Of a DNA stretch of 64,000 nt, positions 44,816-53,613 are shown one piece after another; positions within the stretch are counted from its first letter, which is position 1; every line of letters starts with the position of its first letter. The notes beneath the pieces are model-generated. The model was not told where the DNA came from. It did not search any database and saw only the letters and a list, made by a program, of their open reading frames with translations. The stretch is from Paucisalibacillus globulus DSM 18846. GTDB lineage: Bacteria > Bacillota > Bacilli > Bacillales > Amphibacillaceae. The translations under genes were made by a program, and so were the position numbers. The stretch lies in assembly GCF_000482485.1 (NCBI RefSeq), contig NZ_KI519438.1, forward strand, positions 20,677-84,676. Direction: 5' to 3'.

Positions 44816-45528
44816 TGACTATAAATTGGAAATGGGATATGTTTTTCGAAGCCTTTCCTTTTATCTTACAAGGATTAGGAGTTACAGTAGGACTAACCTT
44901 TGCATGCTTTCTATTTGCATTGATATTTGGGTTTGTTTGGGTCTTTCTAAGGAGAATAAAGTTTAAACCTGTAAATTGGCTCGTGACATGGATTATGGAG
45001 TTTATACGTTCCACACCTCCTTTAATTCAATTATTCTTTATTTACTATGCTTGGCCAATGGTTCCCGGAATTGGAGTATCTCTTACTTCGTTTGAAAGTG
45101 CTATTATAGGTCTTGGTATCCATTTTAGTACGTATATTGGTGAAGTGTATCGTTCAGGAATAGAAGGTGTTGATAAGGGACAATGGGAAGCCTCTACTGC
45201 ATTAAACTTTTCAACAAGACAAAAGTGGACTAAAATCATATTACCACAAGCAATACCACCAACAATTCCAATGTTGGGAAACTATCTAATTATTATGTTT
45301 AAGGAAGTACCTCTCGCTTCAACAATCGGTGTAGTTGGTATCTTATCTCTAGCTGAAACATATGGTACGGATAACTTCCGTATGTTAGAGTCCTATACCA
45401 TTGTCGCGCTTATTTTCTTAGCGCTAAGTTATCCTTCAGCAATCTTGATCAATAAATTAGAAAAGAAAATGAACCGCCGCTTTGATAAGAAAGCAGCGCT
45501 TCAGGACAGCAAAGGAGCGGTAGTGTAA
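44815..45528 (+). CDS. ehuD: Ectoine/hydroxyectoine ABC permease EhuD
   Basis: Second permease of the heterodimer, 237 residues, with FIRSTPPLIQLFFIYYAWP and EAA loop EASTALNFSTRQKWTKIILPQAIPP; about five TM segments. Starts inside the ehuC stop and its own stop overlaps the start of the ATPase gene, so translation of ehuCDA is chained. Confidence 0.85.
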   Translation: MTINWKWDMFFEAFPFILQGLGVTVGLTFACFLFALIFGFVWVFLRRIKFKPVNWLVTWIMEFIRSTPPLIQLFFIYYAWPMVPGIGVSLTSFESAIIGLGIHFSTYIGEVYRSGIEGVDKGQWEASTALNFSTRQKWTKIILPQAIPPTIPMLGNYLIIMFKEVPLASTIGVVGILSLAETYGTDNFRMLESYTIVALIFLALSYPSAILINKLEKKMNRRFDKKAALQDSKGAVV

Positions 45529-46346
45529 TGGTTGAATCAGTTAAAGAAAGCAATAGCTCTAACATTTCCAATAAGAATATAAAACCAATTGTCGAATATA
45601 AAAAAGTTCATAAATCATTTGGCGATGTGGAAGTATTAAAGGGGCTTGATTTAAATATATTCCCAGGCGAGAAGGTTGCATTAATTGGACCTAGTGGATC
45701 TGGGAAAACAACGATTATTCGTATGCTTATGACCCTAGAGCAGCCCACTTCAGGTGAAATAATTGTAGATGGAAAAAACCTTTGGCATATGGAGAAAAAC
45801 GGCAAGCTAGTTCCTGCAAGTGAAAAACATTTACGTGAAGTCCGCGGTGATATCGGAATGGTATTCCAACATTTCAACCTTTTCCCGCATATGACTATCT
45901 TGCAAAATTGTATGACTGCACCAGTCCAGGTACAAAAAGAGGATAAAGAAAGCGCCAAAAAACGATCGATTGAAATGCTAGAAAAGGTCGGACTAGGAGA
46001 TAAATTAGATAATTATCCAAATCAATTGTCTGGAGGACAGAAGCAACGCGTTGCTATGGCACGTGCCTTAGTAATGCGACCAAAAATCATGCTATTTGAT
46101 GAAGTGACTTCCGCTCTAGATCCAGAGCTTGTTGGAGAAGTTCTAGAGGTAATTCGTGACATTGCCAAGGAAGGCGAAATGGCGATGGTCCTTGTTACAC
46201 ATGAGATGGATTTTGCTCTTGAAGTAGCAGATCGAGTTATTTTCTTAGATGATGGTGTAATTGCAGAGGAAGGAAAACCAAGCGAGGTACTTGAAGAATC
46301 AAATAATGAGCGATTACAACAATTCTTATATCGTTTTAGAAGTTAA
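45528..46346 (+). CDS. ehuA: Ectoine/hydroxyectoine ABC ATP-binding protein EhuA
   Basis: 272 residues: Walker A GPSGSGKTT, Q-loop VFQHFNLFPHM, signature LSGGQKQR, Walker B IMLFDEVTSALDPE (unusual DEV where DEP is common, seen in EhuA proteins), H-loop VTHEM. Has an N-terminal extension of about 20 residues. Last gene of the operon. Confidence 0.87.
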   Translation: MVESVKESNSSNISNKNIKPIVEYKKVHKSFGDVEVLKGLDLNIFPGEKVALIGPSGSGKTTIIRMLMTLEQPTSGEIIVDGKNLWHMEKNGKLVPASEKHLREVRGDIGMVFQHFNLFPHMTILQNCMTAPVQVQKEDKESAKKRSIEMLEKVGLGDKLDNYPNQLSGGQKQRVAMARALVMRPKIMLFDEVTSALDPELVGEVLEVIRDIAKEGEMAMVLVTHEMDFALEVADRVIFLDDGVIAEEGKPSEVLEESNNERLQQFLYRFRS

Positions 46347-46418
46347 TTTAATTTTATGGTTTAATATAAACTTGTTTAGGAAATAATATTAAAGTAAATA
46401 TCTTCCCCTTAATTATAA

Positions 46419-46452
46419 ACGAAGCTGTGCGTTCATCGCACAGCTTCACTTT
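46419..46452. terminator. Bidirectional terminator of ehu and murB
   Basis: GAAGCTGTGCG with CGCACAGCTTC (46421-46431 / 46437-46447), T-run on the plus strand. Confidence 0.8.
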
Positions 46453-46453
46453 T

Positions 46454-47371
46454 TTATTCTTGGTCTTCACCAATAATCCGTACTTCTCGCTCTAGAGAAA
46501 CACCGAATTTATCCTTTACCGTAGCTTGAACATGGCGGATTAGCTGAATATATTCATCCGCTGTTGCATTATCCTTATTCACAATAAAGCCGGCATGCTT
46601 TAAAGAAACTTGAGCACCACCAATTTGCGCACCCTGTAATCCACTATCTTGGATTAACTTACCAGCAAAATATCCCGGTGGGCGTTTAAAGACACTACCA
46701 CAAGATGGGTACTCTAGTGGTTGTTTTGATTCGCGTTTAAAGGTCAAATCATCCATGACAGCCTTAATTTCTTCAAAGTTACCTTCCTTTAATGCAAAAG
46801 TTCCCTCTAACACAATATAACCATTATCTGAAATATTACTTCTACGATATTCCAAATCTAATTCATCTGCATTTAGTGCTAATAAATCACCATTTGGATC
46901 GACAACTATAGCACTTTCCAAACAGTCCTTTATCTCTCCACCATATGCTCCGGCATTCATGTATAAGGCACCTCCAACAGAACCAGGAATTCCACAAGCA
47001 AATTCCAATCCTGTTAAGTTTTGCTTCAGTGCTGCACGGGAAGTATCAATTATTCTTGCACCACTTTGGGCAATTACTTTCTTACCCTCGGTCCTAATTT
47101 CATTCAATTTATTTAAATTCATAACGATACCACGAATACCACCATCTTTAACAATTAAATTCGAGCCATTTCCAAGTAAAGTAAATGGAACTTCTTCGTG
47201 GTTTGCAAGCTTTACAATTTGTCTAACCTGTTCATACGTTTCTGGTGTCACCAGTATATCAGCTGTTCCACCTAATCGTGTATACGTATGATTCTTTAGT
47301 GGCTCATTAACCATCACATTTTGTTCTGATGTAATATTAATGAGTTTTTCATAGACATGATGATTGTTCAC
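46454..47371 (-). CDS. murB: UDP-N-acetylenolpyruvoylglucosamine reductase
   Basis: FAD-dependent reduction of UDP-GlcNAc-enolpyruvate to UDP-MurNAc in peptidoglycan synthesis. 305 residues of the type IIa MurB: FAD motifs LLGNGSNLIVKDGGIRG and GIPGSVGGALYMNAGAYGGE, catalytic Ser in YPSCGSVFKRP, and AGFIVN. GTG start with AAGGAA upstream. Stand-alone here, as in several bacilli with an extra murB. Confidence 0.92.
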   Translation of the reverse strand: MNNHHVYEKLINITSEQNVMVNEPLKNHTYTRLGGTADILVTPETYEQVRQIVKLANHEEVPFTLLGNGSNLIVKDGGIRGIVMNLNKLNEIRTEGKKVIAQSGARIIDTSRAALKQNLTGLEFACGIPGSVGGALYMNAGAYGGEIKDCLESAIVVDPNGDLLALNADELDLEYRRSNISDNGYIVLEGTFALKEGNFEEIKAVMDDLTFKRESKQPLEYPSCGSVFKRPPGYFAGKLIQDSGLQGAQIGGAQVSLKHAGFIVNKDNATADEYIQLIRHVQATVKDKFGVSLEREVRIIGEDQE

Positions 47372-47423
47372 TAAAAATCATTCCTTTATAAAATTCCTTA
47401 AAGAGGATGTTCAAAAAGTCCGG

Positions 47424-47510
47424 TTAGAAAAACTCGCATTCGCTCGTCCTTTTGCGAATGTGTTAGTTTTTCTTATGTCGGCGGAAAGTTTTTTATACTT
47501 TCCTAACTAC
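47424..47510. repeat. Palindromic GAAAAAC repeat, copy 4 (best preserved)
   Basis: Reads GAAAAACTCGCATTCGC ... GCGAATGTGTTAGTTTTTC, then GTCGGCGGAAAGTTTTTTATAC and TTTCC. Preceded by TTCAAAAAGTCCGG, a phrase found again at 24157. Confidence 0.6.
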
Positions 47511-47723
47511 TAAAAAAGACAGATCAGAAAAAGGAACGCTACTAAAGCCGCCCACATACTATGGTAGCTCGTTGGCTTGCCTTTCCGCACATCATGTAAC
47601 TTAAAGTGTACATTCCGGTGCTCCCGCATGGAACTTCTCGGTCCTTTTCATACTCCTTTTTGTACCCACACTTATATTAACTATCTGTACTATTGTAGAT
47701 TATTTTTTATTTTCATGCCACCT

Positions 47724-47810
47724 TTTAGAAAAACTCTCCTTTGCTAGTCCTTTAGCAATTTCTTAGTTTTTTTAAACATATGAAAAAGGCATTATACTTT
47801 TCTAACTACT
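47724..47810. repeat. Palindromic GAAAAAC repeat, copy 5
   Basis: TTAGAAAAACTCTCCTTTGC ... GCAATTTCTTAGTTTTT ... ATTATACTTTTC. Together with copy 4 this fills much of the gap 47372-47861; between them lies about 210 bases with no gene. Confidence 0.5.
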
Positions 47811-47861
47811 TCATTACACTATCGTATTTATATGCTAATATTTATATTGCATACCAATGAA

Positions 47862-48242
47862 TTATTGATGGGCTTTTATTAACGTTTTTTGTTTTAAGAT
47901 AAACCATGTGAAATAAGCTGCAATTCCTGCTAAAAGTAGTTTCACAGCAATCAATGGCACAACAAAAAAGATGGTAAACAGCATAGATATCCATAGTAAG
48001 GATACTCCAACAACTTTTGCCGCTAGTGGGATTCCCTTACCTTCTCGATAATTTTTAATATATGGGCCCAAGTACTTATTTGTGATTAACCACTGATATA
48101 ATCTATCCGAGCTTCTAATGAAGCAGGCTGCTGAAAGTAGTAATAATGGCGTTGTTGGTATTAATGGCAAAAAGATTCCTATAATAGCAAGTCCTAGTGA
48201 TAGTAGTCCTATGATGACTAAAAATAGTTTTTTTATAAACAT
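47862..48242 (-). CDS. DUF454 (YbaN-like) membrane protein
   Basis: 126 residues, four hydrophobic segments, with the family hallmark GIFLPLIPTTPLLLLSAACFIRSSDRLYQWLI near the N-terminus. Function unknown; YbaN-type proteins are widespread in bacteria. ATG start with GGTGTTGA. No operon partner. Confidence 0.75.
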   Translation of the reverse strand: MFIKKLFLVIIGLLSLGLAIIGIFLPLIPTTPLLLLSAACFIRSSDRLYQWLITNKYLGPYIKNYREGKGIPLAAKVVGVSLLWISMLFTIFFVVPLIAVKLLLAGIAAYFTWFILKQKTLIKAHQ

Positions 48243-48429
48243 TTCAACACCAGCTTTTGTAAATTTATTATAGTCTTATAATGTATTATATCACTTTGGT
48301 ATCTATACTCTGGCTGAAATTAGTACTATTTTATGAAACTGTATAGTACGCAAATTACTACAGTATCCGCCTTCAACTAACATAGCCAATTCTCATTCTT
48401 ATAGAAAAAGAACTTCCTACATATAAGAA

Positions 48430-48456
48430 GAACACATGACAATTAGCCATGTGTTC
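48430..48456 (-). terminator. Hairpin after the SurA_N lipoprotein gene
   Basis: GAACACATG with CATGTGTTC, nine bp; weak T-run on the minus strand. Confidence 0.45.
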
Positions 48457-48466
48457 CAATTCTAAT

Positions 48467-49162
48467 TTAAATATTCTTATTAATTTCTGCTTGTTTCATT
48501 AATTCTTCTACTTTTTGTTGAAGTGCATCTGCTTGTCTTTGTGATGTCAATTGATTTTTGATGATCGGTTCTGCTTCTTCAAATTTCATGATGTCTTCCA
48601 TATCTTTCTTCAATTGCTCATATGTTTCTTTAATATCTTTTTCTGTCACTTCTTCTACTTTAATTTCTTGTTCCATATAGTTACTTAATGTTTGAGAAAA
48701 GCGAATCTGATCCTTTAAAGACTCCTCTGTCAATTTAAATCTGTCAAGGTAATCATTAAACGTATCTTCACTTTGTGTTTTTAATTCGTCAAATTCTTTT
48801 TGAACGTCCTCATCAGAGACTTCAATGCCACTCTTTGTAGCTTCCTGCTTAATAAGTTCTTGAGCGATTAGCTCGTTCAACGTTATATCCTTAAGATTCT
48901 CTTTATCCTCTGTATCTTGACCAAACTGTGCTACTCTCATTTTTGTTTGTAAGTAAGTCGCATTGTAACGGTCACCTTTTACTTCAGAATCATTAATTTC
49001 CACAACAACTTGTGATTCGTCAACCACTTCATCCTTTTCCATTGTAACTTCCTGTGGATTTGTATTTGCTTCTTCACTAGCATTATTTTCCTTTTCATCG
49101 TTGCCACATGCAGCTAACAATATTATTAACCCTATAACAAGTATACTAACTATCTTTTTCAT
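48467..49162 (-). CDS. SurA N-terminal domain lipoprotein
   Basis: Membrane-anchored chaperone-like protein. Lipobox LAAC near residue 19, acidic linker, then a SurA_N_3-type helical domain (~65-225: VVVEINDSEVKGDRYN..., LNELIAQELIKQEATKSGIEVSDEDV). The rotamase domain of PrsA/SurA is absent. 231 residues from ATG 49162, six bases after GAGG; an in-frame ATG at 49174 is also open. May help fold exported proteins. Confidence 0.75.
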   Translation of the reverse strand: MKKIVSILVIGLIILLAACGNDEKENNASEEANTNPQEVTMEKDEVVDESQVVVEINDSEVKGDRYNATYLQTKMRVAQFGQDTEDKENLKDITLNELIAQELIKQEATKSGIEVSDEDVQKEFDELKTQSEDTFNDYLDRFKLTEESLKDQIRFSQTLSNYMEQEIKVEEVTEKDIKETYEQLKKDMEDIMKFEEAEPIIKNQLTSQRQADALQQKVEELMKQAEINKNI

Positions 49163-49288
49163 GTTATACCTCATTTCCTAAAGTTGTATTTCTATTCAAA
49201 CATAATTGGTATATCAAATGCAAGAAAGGGTAACATTTACAATGTACAAATAGAGTAATCATTATGATATGAAATGAGGCAATGAAAA

Positions 49289-49326
49289 AGCTCCCAGGAA
49301 GTCCTTATTTAAAACTTCCCGAGAGC
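49289..49326 (-). terminator. Terminator of yclQ
   Basis: AGCTCCCAGGAAGT with ACTTCCCGAGAGCT (two mismatches), T5 after it on the minus strand. Confidence 0.7.
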
Positions 49327-49346
49327 TAGTTAGCTTCATTATTAAT

Positions 49347-50390
49347 CTATTTTAATTCAGCAAGGATTTCCTCAATTTTAGCAAGTTCAGATTGTAAACC
49401 ACCACCACTTAGATACCATAGTGGACCATCTAAATAAATGATACGTTCATTTTTATAAGCTGTCGTTTGTTTAATAATATCGTTTTCCATATCTTTATCA
49501 ATATTTGTTTCACCACCAACAGCTGCTGTACGGTCAATCACAAATAATACTTCTGGATCAAATTCTAAGATTGCTTCGAAACCAAAGTTTGAACCGTGGG
49601 ATGACGATTCAATATCTTCAGTAACAGGTGTGAATCCATAAACATCAAATACATATCCGAAACGAGAGTTGGTTGAAAAACCAGATAAGCTACCTTCGTT
49701 GTACATTGTTACTAGACTACTTTCATAATTTCCAGCTAGATTCTTGATTTCTTCTAGGGATGCATCGAACTTTGCAATATATTCTTCAGCTTCTGCTTCT
49801 TTATCAAACATCTTAGCTGCGATATCCACAGAAGCTAAGAAAGTATTCCAGTAGTCATCCTGTTGTGCACCAACGAAAACAACATTTGGAGTAATCTCTT
49901 TTAATTGGTCGTAAAATGCAGATTGACGACCTGAGATAAAGATAACATCTGGTTCTAATCCCGCGATATCTTCTAGCAATGGTTCTTTTAATGTACCAAT
50001 ACTTGAGTATTCATCACTTGAATATTTCTCAAGGTGTTCTGGTAAGGAAGAGTCTTTTGCAACACCAACAATTCCTTCTACACCAAGTGCATCTAAAGTA
50101 TCTAAGAAACCATAATCAAACACAACAATATTCTCAGGCATTGACTCAAATGTTACATCCTCAAAAGTATAGGATTCGCTTCCATCTCTACTCTCACTTT
50201 TAGCGACTGTAGGAGATATTGTCATTGGGTATGCAGAATTAGCTTCTTCTGTTTCTTCTGCCCCTTCTCCACTTGTTTGATCATTATTTGAAGCATTTTC
50301 CTTTTCGCTATTTGAATCGTCCCCACCACATGCAGCAAGAACAAAAATTAGCATTACTAACATAATACTTAGAAACTTGAACTTTTTCAT
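49347..50390 (-). CDS. yclQ: Iron-siderophore (petrobactin-type) binding lipoprotein
   Basis: Extracellular receptor for a ferric siderophore. Lipobox LAAC (near 20), a long acidic Ser/Asn-rich linker (22-60), then the helical-backbone fold: FESMPENIVVFDYGFLDTLDALGV, DIAGLEPDVIFISGRQ and GPLWYLSGGGLQSELAKIEEIL. 347 residues, longer than B. subtilis YclQ mainly because of the linker. Last in gene order of a yclNOPQ set, but with its own Fur-type promoter region upstream. Confidence 0.82.
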   Translation of the reverse strand: MKKFKFLSIMLVMLIFVLAACGGDDSNSEKENASNNDQTSGEGAEETEEANSAYPMTISPTVAKSESRDGSESYTFEDVTFESMPENIVVFDYGFLDTLDALGVEGIVGVAKDSSLPEHLEKYSSDEYSSIGTLKEPLLEDIAGLEPDVIFISGRQSAFYDQLKEITPNVVFVGAQQDDYWNTFLASVDIAAKMFDKEAEAEEYIAKFDASLEEIKNLAGNYESSLVTMYNEGSLSGFSTNSRFGYVFDVYGFTPVTEDIESSSHGSNFGFEAILEFDPEVLFVIDRTAAVGGETNIDKDMENDIIKQTTAYKNERIIYLDGPLWYLSGGGLQSELAKIEEILAELK

Positions 50391-50426
50391 TATGTATCTT
50401 CTCCCTTAATATGTATTTTTATTAAT

Positions 50427-50463
50427 AATGAGAATCATTATCACTGATAACAATTCTCATTAT
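50427..50463 (-). promoter_or_regulatory. Fur box pair upstream of yclQ
   Basis: AATGAGAATCATTATCA and TGATAACAATTCTCATTAT are adjacent and closely match the Fur consensus GATAATGATAATCATTATC. Iron-dependent repression of yclQ is inferred. Confidence 0.75.
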
Positions 50464-50589
50464 AAGTTGCTTATTGTTATTCGTCAATATAAAAATGAAA
50501 ATTTTTCTAATAATTCTCATTCACTAAAAATAAGGATCAAAACGAAATGCATCTTAACTAGTAATTAGTTCATCTGAATATCTTTTCCA

Positions 50590-50646
50590 AACAAAAACGC
50601 CTTAAACAAATTGTTGCTTCGAAAGAACCCTTTGATTAAGACGTTT
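50590..50646 (-). terminator. Terminator of yclP
   Basis: AAACGTCTTAA pairs with TTAAGGCGTTT (one G-U) on the minus strand across a 30-base loop region, then T-run. Separates yclNOP from yclQ. Confidence 0.6.
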
Positions 50647-50666
50647 ACATCGCATTCTATATTAAT

Positions 50667-51434
50667 CTATGCATGGGAATTAAAGTATACGCAAATTCGA
50701 CATCCATTTTGCTCTTGAACAGGAATATGCATATCATATATTTCCCGAAGTGAAGTAGAATTAATAATATCTTTTGTAGGACCATCTTTTACTAATTTTC
50801 CATCTTTTAAAGCAACAATTCGATCTGAATAAACTGATGCAAAATTAATATCATGTAAAACAATAACAACAGTTTTACCAAGCTCATCTACAAGCTTACG
50901 TAAAATCTTCATAATTTGAACAGAGTGCTTCATATCTAAGTTGTTTAACGGTTCGTCAAGTAGAATATAATCTGTGTCTTGTGCAATAACCATGGCAATG
51001 AAGGCACGTTGTTTTTGTCCACCAGATAGCTCGTCAATAAATTGGTCTTGCATTTCTCCTAAGTTCATATAATCAATTGCTTTGTCCACGTACTTTTCAT
51101 CTATCTCAGTTAGTCGACCTCTTGAATATGGATAACGTCCAAATGAAACTAGTTCACGAACCGTTAATCGTACATTCATGAAGTTTGATTGTTTTAATAT
51201 GGACACACGCTTGGCAAACTCGTCTGACTTCCACTTTTTTATGGTTTGTTGATCAAGTAAGACTTCACCTGTATCTGCTTCTAATAGGCGACTGACCATT
51301 GACAATAATGTTGATTTCCCAGCACCGTTTGGTCCGATAAATGATGTAATTGTTCCAGGCTCAATCGTTAGTGAAACCTTTTCAACAACATTTTTCTTCC
51401 CATACCGTTTTGACAATTCCTTAATTTTTATCAT
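50667..51434 (-). CDS. yclP: Petrobactin-type ABC ATP-binding protein
   Basis: 255 residues: Walker A GPNGAGKST, signature [21 protein letters not shown], Walker B ILLDEPLNNLDMKHS, H-loop VLHDINFAS. This last block matches B. subtilis YclP almost letter for letter. ATG overlaps the stop of yclO (ATGA), so coupled. Confidence 0.88.
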   Translation of the reverse strand: MIKIKELSKRYGKKNVVEKVSLTIEPGTITSFIGPNGAGKSTLLSMVSRLLEADTGEVLLDQQTIKKWKSDEFAKRVSILKQSNFMNVRLTVRELVSFGRYPYSRGRLTEIDEKYVDKAIDYMNLGEMQDQFIDELSGGQKQRAFIAMVIAQDTDYILLDEPLNNLDMKHSVQIMKILRKLVDELGKTVVIVLHDINFASVYSDRIVALKDGKLVKDGPTKDIINSTSLREIYDMHIPVQEQNGCRICVYFNSHA

Positions 51435-52387
51435 TTTGCAGCCCTACTTTCTTTTAGTAATAAGTAAATGAAGTAAATACCACCAATAAAGTTAATAATA
51501 ACGCTTAATGTTGTACGCAATTCAAGAACGTGTTCGACGAGGAATTGCCCCCCTACTAAAGCAATAATGCTTATTAAACTCGCACCCAGAATTAAAATAG
51601 AGTGTTTGTAGGTTACTAAATATTGATAGGATAAGTTTGCCACAATTAATCCAAAAAATGTAATAGGACCAACTAATGCTGTTGATGTAGCAATAAGTAC
51701 GGATGATAAAATTAATATATTCATTACCATTCGGTCATAGTTAATTCCAAGATTCATAGCATTTTCTCGCCCTAGTGACATTACATCTAGCTTGCTCATA
51801 ATACGAAAACCATAAACAAATGAAATAATTAATATGACAATAGCAATATATAATAATTCTGCTTTAACTTTTGTAAAGCTTGCAAATAGCATAGATTGTA
51901 AACTTAAATATTCTACCGGATCTATTATCACTTGTAAGAAAGTGACTAAACTACCTAAAAGTGTCCCTATAATCATACCAATTAATAGTAGTAGATAAAT
52001 AGGATGCTTATCTGACCGAAATAAGAAACGATATAGAATCAGCGCAAATAAAACCATTGCAATGATTGCTGCTGCAAAATTTAAATACTTATTAACCACC
52101 CATACCGACATCGATCCCGCAAAAAAGTAAATCAATGTTTGTACCACTCCATACATCGAATCCATCCCCATAACAGATGGCGTCAATATACGGTTTTGGG
52201 TGATAGTCTGGAACACAACAGTAGCATACGATATTGCAACTCCAGTCACGATCATTGCTGCAATTTTTATAACACGCCTAGGAAAGGCATAATCGAAACC
52301 ACCTTTAATATCATAAAACGCATAAAGCAGTATACTAATAAGTGATAATACAAGTAACAAAATTAATTTGGTGCTATTTTTTCGCAT
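51431..52387 (-). CDS. yclO: Petrobactin-type ABC permease 2
   Basis: FecCD-family permease, 318 residues, about nine hydrophobic segments, with PSVMGMDSMYGVVQTLIYF and MSLGRENAMNLGINYDR, the FecCD motifs, and GPITFFGLIVANLSYQ. Overlaps yclN by 14 bases; GGGGGAG precedes the ATG. Confidence 0.87.
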   Translation of the reverse strand: MRKNSTKLILLLVLSLISILLYAFYDIKGGFDYAFPRRVIKIAAMIVTGVAISYATVVFQTITQNRILTPSVMGMDSMYGVVQTLIYFFAGSMSVWVVNKYLNFAAAIIAMVLFALILYRFLFRSDKHPIYLLLLIGMIIGTLLGSLVTFLQVIIDPVEYLSLQSMLFASFTKVKAELLYIAIVILIISFVYGFRIMSKLDVMSLGRENAMNLGINYDRMVMNILILSSVLIATSTALVGPITFFGLIVANLSYQYLVTYKHSILILGASLISIIALVGGQFLVEHVLELRTTLSVIINFIGGIYFIYLLLKESRAAK

Positions 52388-53330
52388 ATGCTCTCCCCCT
52401 AAATAACATGATTAGGAAGATAGCACTTCCGATTACAGCAACCGTTACGTTAACAGGTATCTCATACGGATGGATAATGATACGGCCAATAATGTCACAA
52501 ATTAATAAAAAGACAACCCCAAGTGCCATGGTATGAGGAATTGTTTTTCTTAAATTATCACCCATATAAAGTGAAACTATGTTTGGAACGATAAGGCCCA
52601 AAAATGGTATAACACCAACTGTTAGTACGACAGATGTAGAAATGATTGCAACAAGAACAAGCCCGATATTTAGTACCAACTTGTAACTTAATCCTAAGTT
52701 TTTTGCAAAATCCTCACCCATACCTGCAACAGTAAACTTATTTGCATACAGATACGCTAAAATAACAGCTGGAATACTTAAGTATAGGAGTTCATAACGT
52801 CCTGCAATAATTAATGTGAAGCTCCCCATCAACCAAGATGAAATATTTTGGAGAATGTCAGCTTCATAGCCAAAAAATGTTGTAATCGATGACAATATAT
52901 TCCCATACATAATTCCGATTAATGGAACGAAAATAACATCTTTAAATTTAATACGATCTAGAATTTGCATAAAAATATATGTTCCTGCTAAAGCAAATGC
53001 AAAACTGAAAATAATTTGCTGTGTATAGGTTACATTCGATAAAAATAGCATCGAAATCATAATACCTAACTTAGCTGCATCTAATGTTCCCGCTGTTGTT
53101 GGGGATACAAACTTATTACGACTTAAGCTCTGCATGATTAATCCAGCAATACTCATTCCCGCCCCCGCCAAGATAATCGCAAGTAAACGAGGTACTCTAC
53201 TTACTAGAAAGATTTGTAGTTTATCAGATTCTAAGTTTAGTAAATCACTTAAACTTATATCTATAGCACCTATAAATAGGGACACAATGGACAGGATTAT
53301 ACCTAAAATTATTAACATCCACAATTTCAT
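52374..53330 (-). CDS. yclN: Petrobactin-type ABC permease 1
   Basis: FecCD-family permease, 318 residues from ATG 53330 (GAGGA six bases upstream; TTG 53336 also in frame). Motifs RVPRLLAIILAGAGMSIAGLIMQSLSRNKFVSPTTAGTLDAAK and GVIPFLGLIVPNIVSLYMGDNLR are typical. First gene of yclNOP(Q), behind a Fur box. Confidence 0.87.
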   Translation of the reverse strand: MKLWMLIILGIILSIVSLFIGAIDISLSDLLNLESDKLQIFLVSRVPRLLAIILAGAGMSIAGLIMQSLSRNKFVSPTTAGTLDAAKLGIMISMLFLSNVTYTQQIIFSFAFALAGTYIFMQILDRIKFKDVIFVPLIGIMYGNILSSITTFFGYEADILQNISSWLMGSFTLIIAGRYELLYLSIPAVILAYLYANKFTVAGMGEDFAKNLGLSYKLVLNIGLVLVAIISTSVVLTVGVIPFLGLIVPNIVSLYMGDNLRKTIPHTMALGVVFLLICDIIGRIIIHPYEIPVNVTVAVIGSAIFLIMLFRGRAYAKK

Positions 53331-53369
53331 ATGCAATCCTCATAATCTGTTTATTCTTAGAATATTAAT

Positions 53370-53388
53370 TGAAAATGATTATCATTCC
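53370..53388 (-). promoter_or_regulatory. Fur box upstream of yclN
   Basis: TGAAAATGATTATCATTCC, 40 bases before the start codon, is an excellent Fur-box match (GAAAATGATTATCATT). Confidence 0.8.
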
Positions 53389-53573
53389 AAGTTCAGCTTA
53401 ATTATATAAATAGATAACAATAAAATCAAGCTTCTAAGAAACCGTTGCCACTTAATTGGTGTTTTATTACATAAATTTTCATTAATCACCTATTATTTAA
53501 TTTAGTAAAATAATAATTATTTAACACCATACCCCACGAAAGCATTAATGATAACTAATGCTGTTACACCAAA

Positions 53574-53610
53574 AAAGCTCGCTAATTTATCTAGCAAGCT
53601 TTCAAAATTT
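53574..53610 (-). terminator. Terminator of the FrnE-like gene
   Basis: AAAGCTCGCTA with TAGCAAGCTTT, eleven-bp stem with one mismatch, T6 on the minus strand; a second hairpin AGCATTA/TAATGCT lies just beyond. Confidence 0.7.
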
Positions 53611-53613
53611 CTG

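Noticed and set aside
47511..47723. Possible gene or ncRNA between two palindromic repeats
   Set aside because: No reading frame with a ribosome site and no recognisable RNA motif; left as unassigned intergenic sequence.
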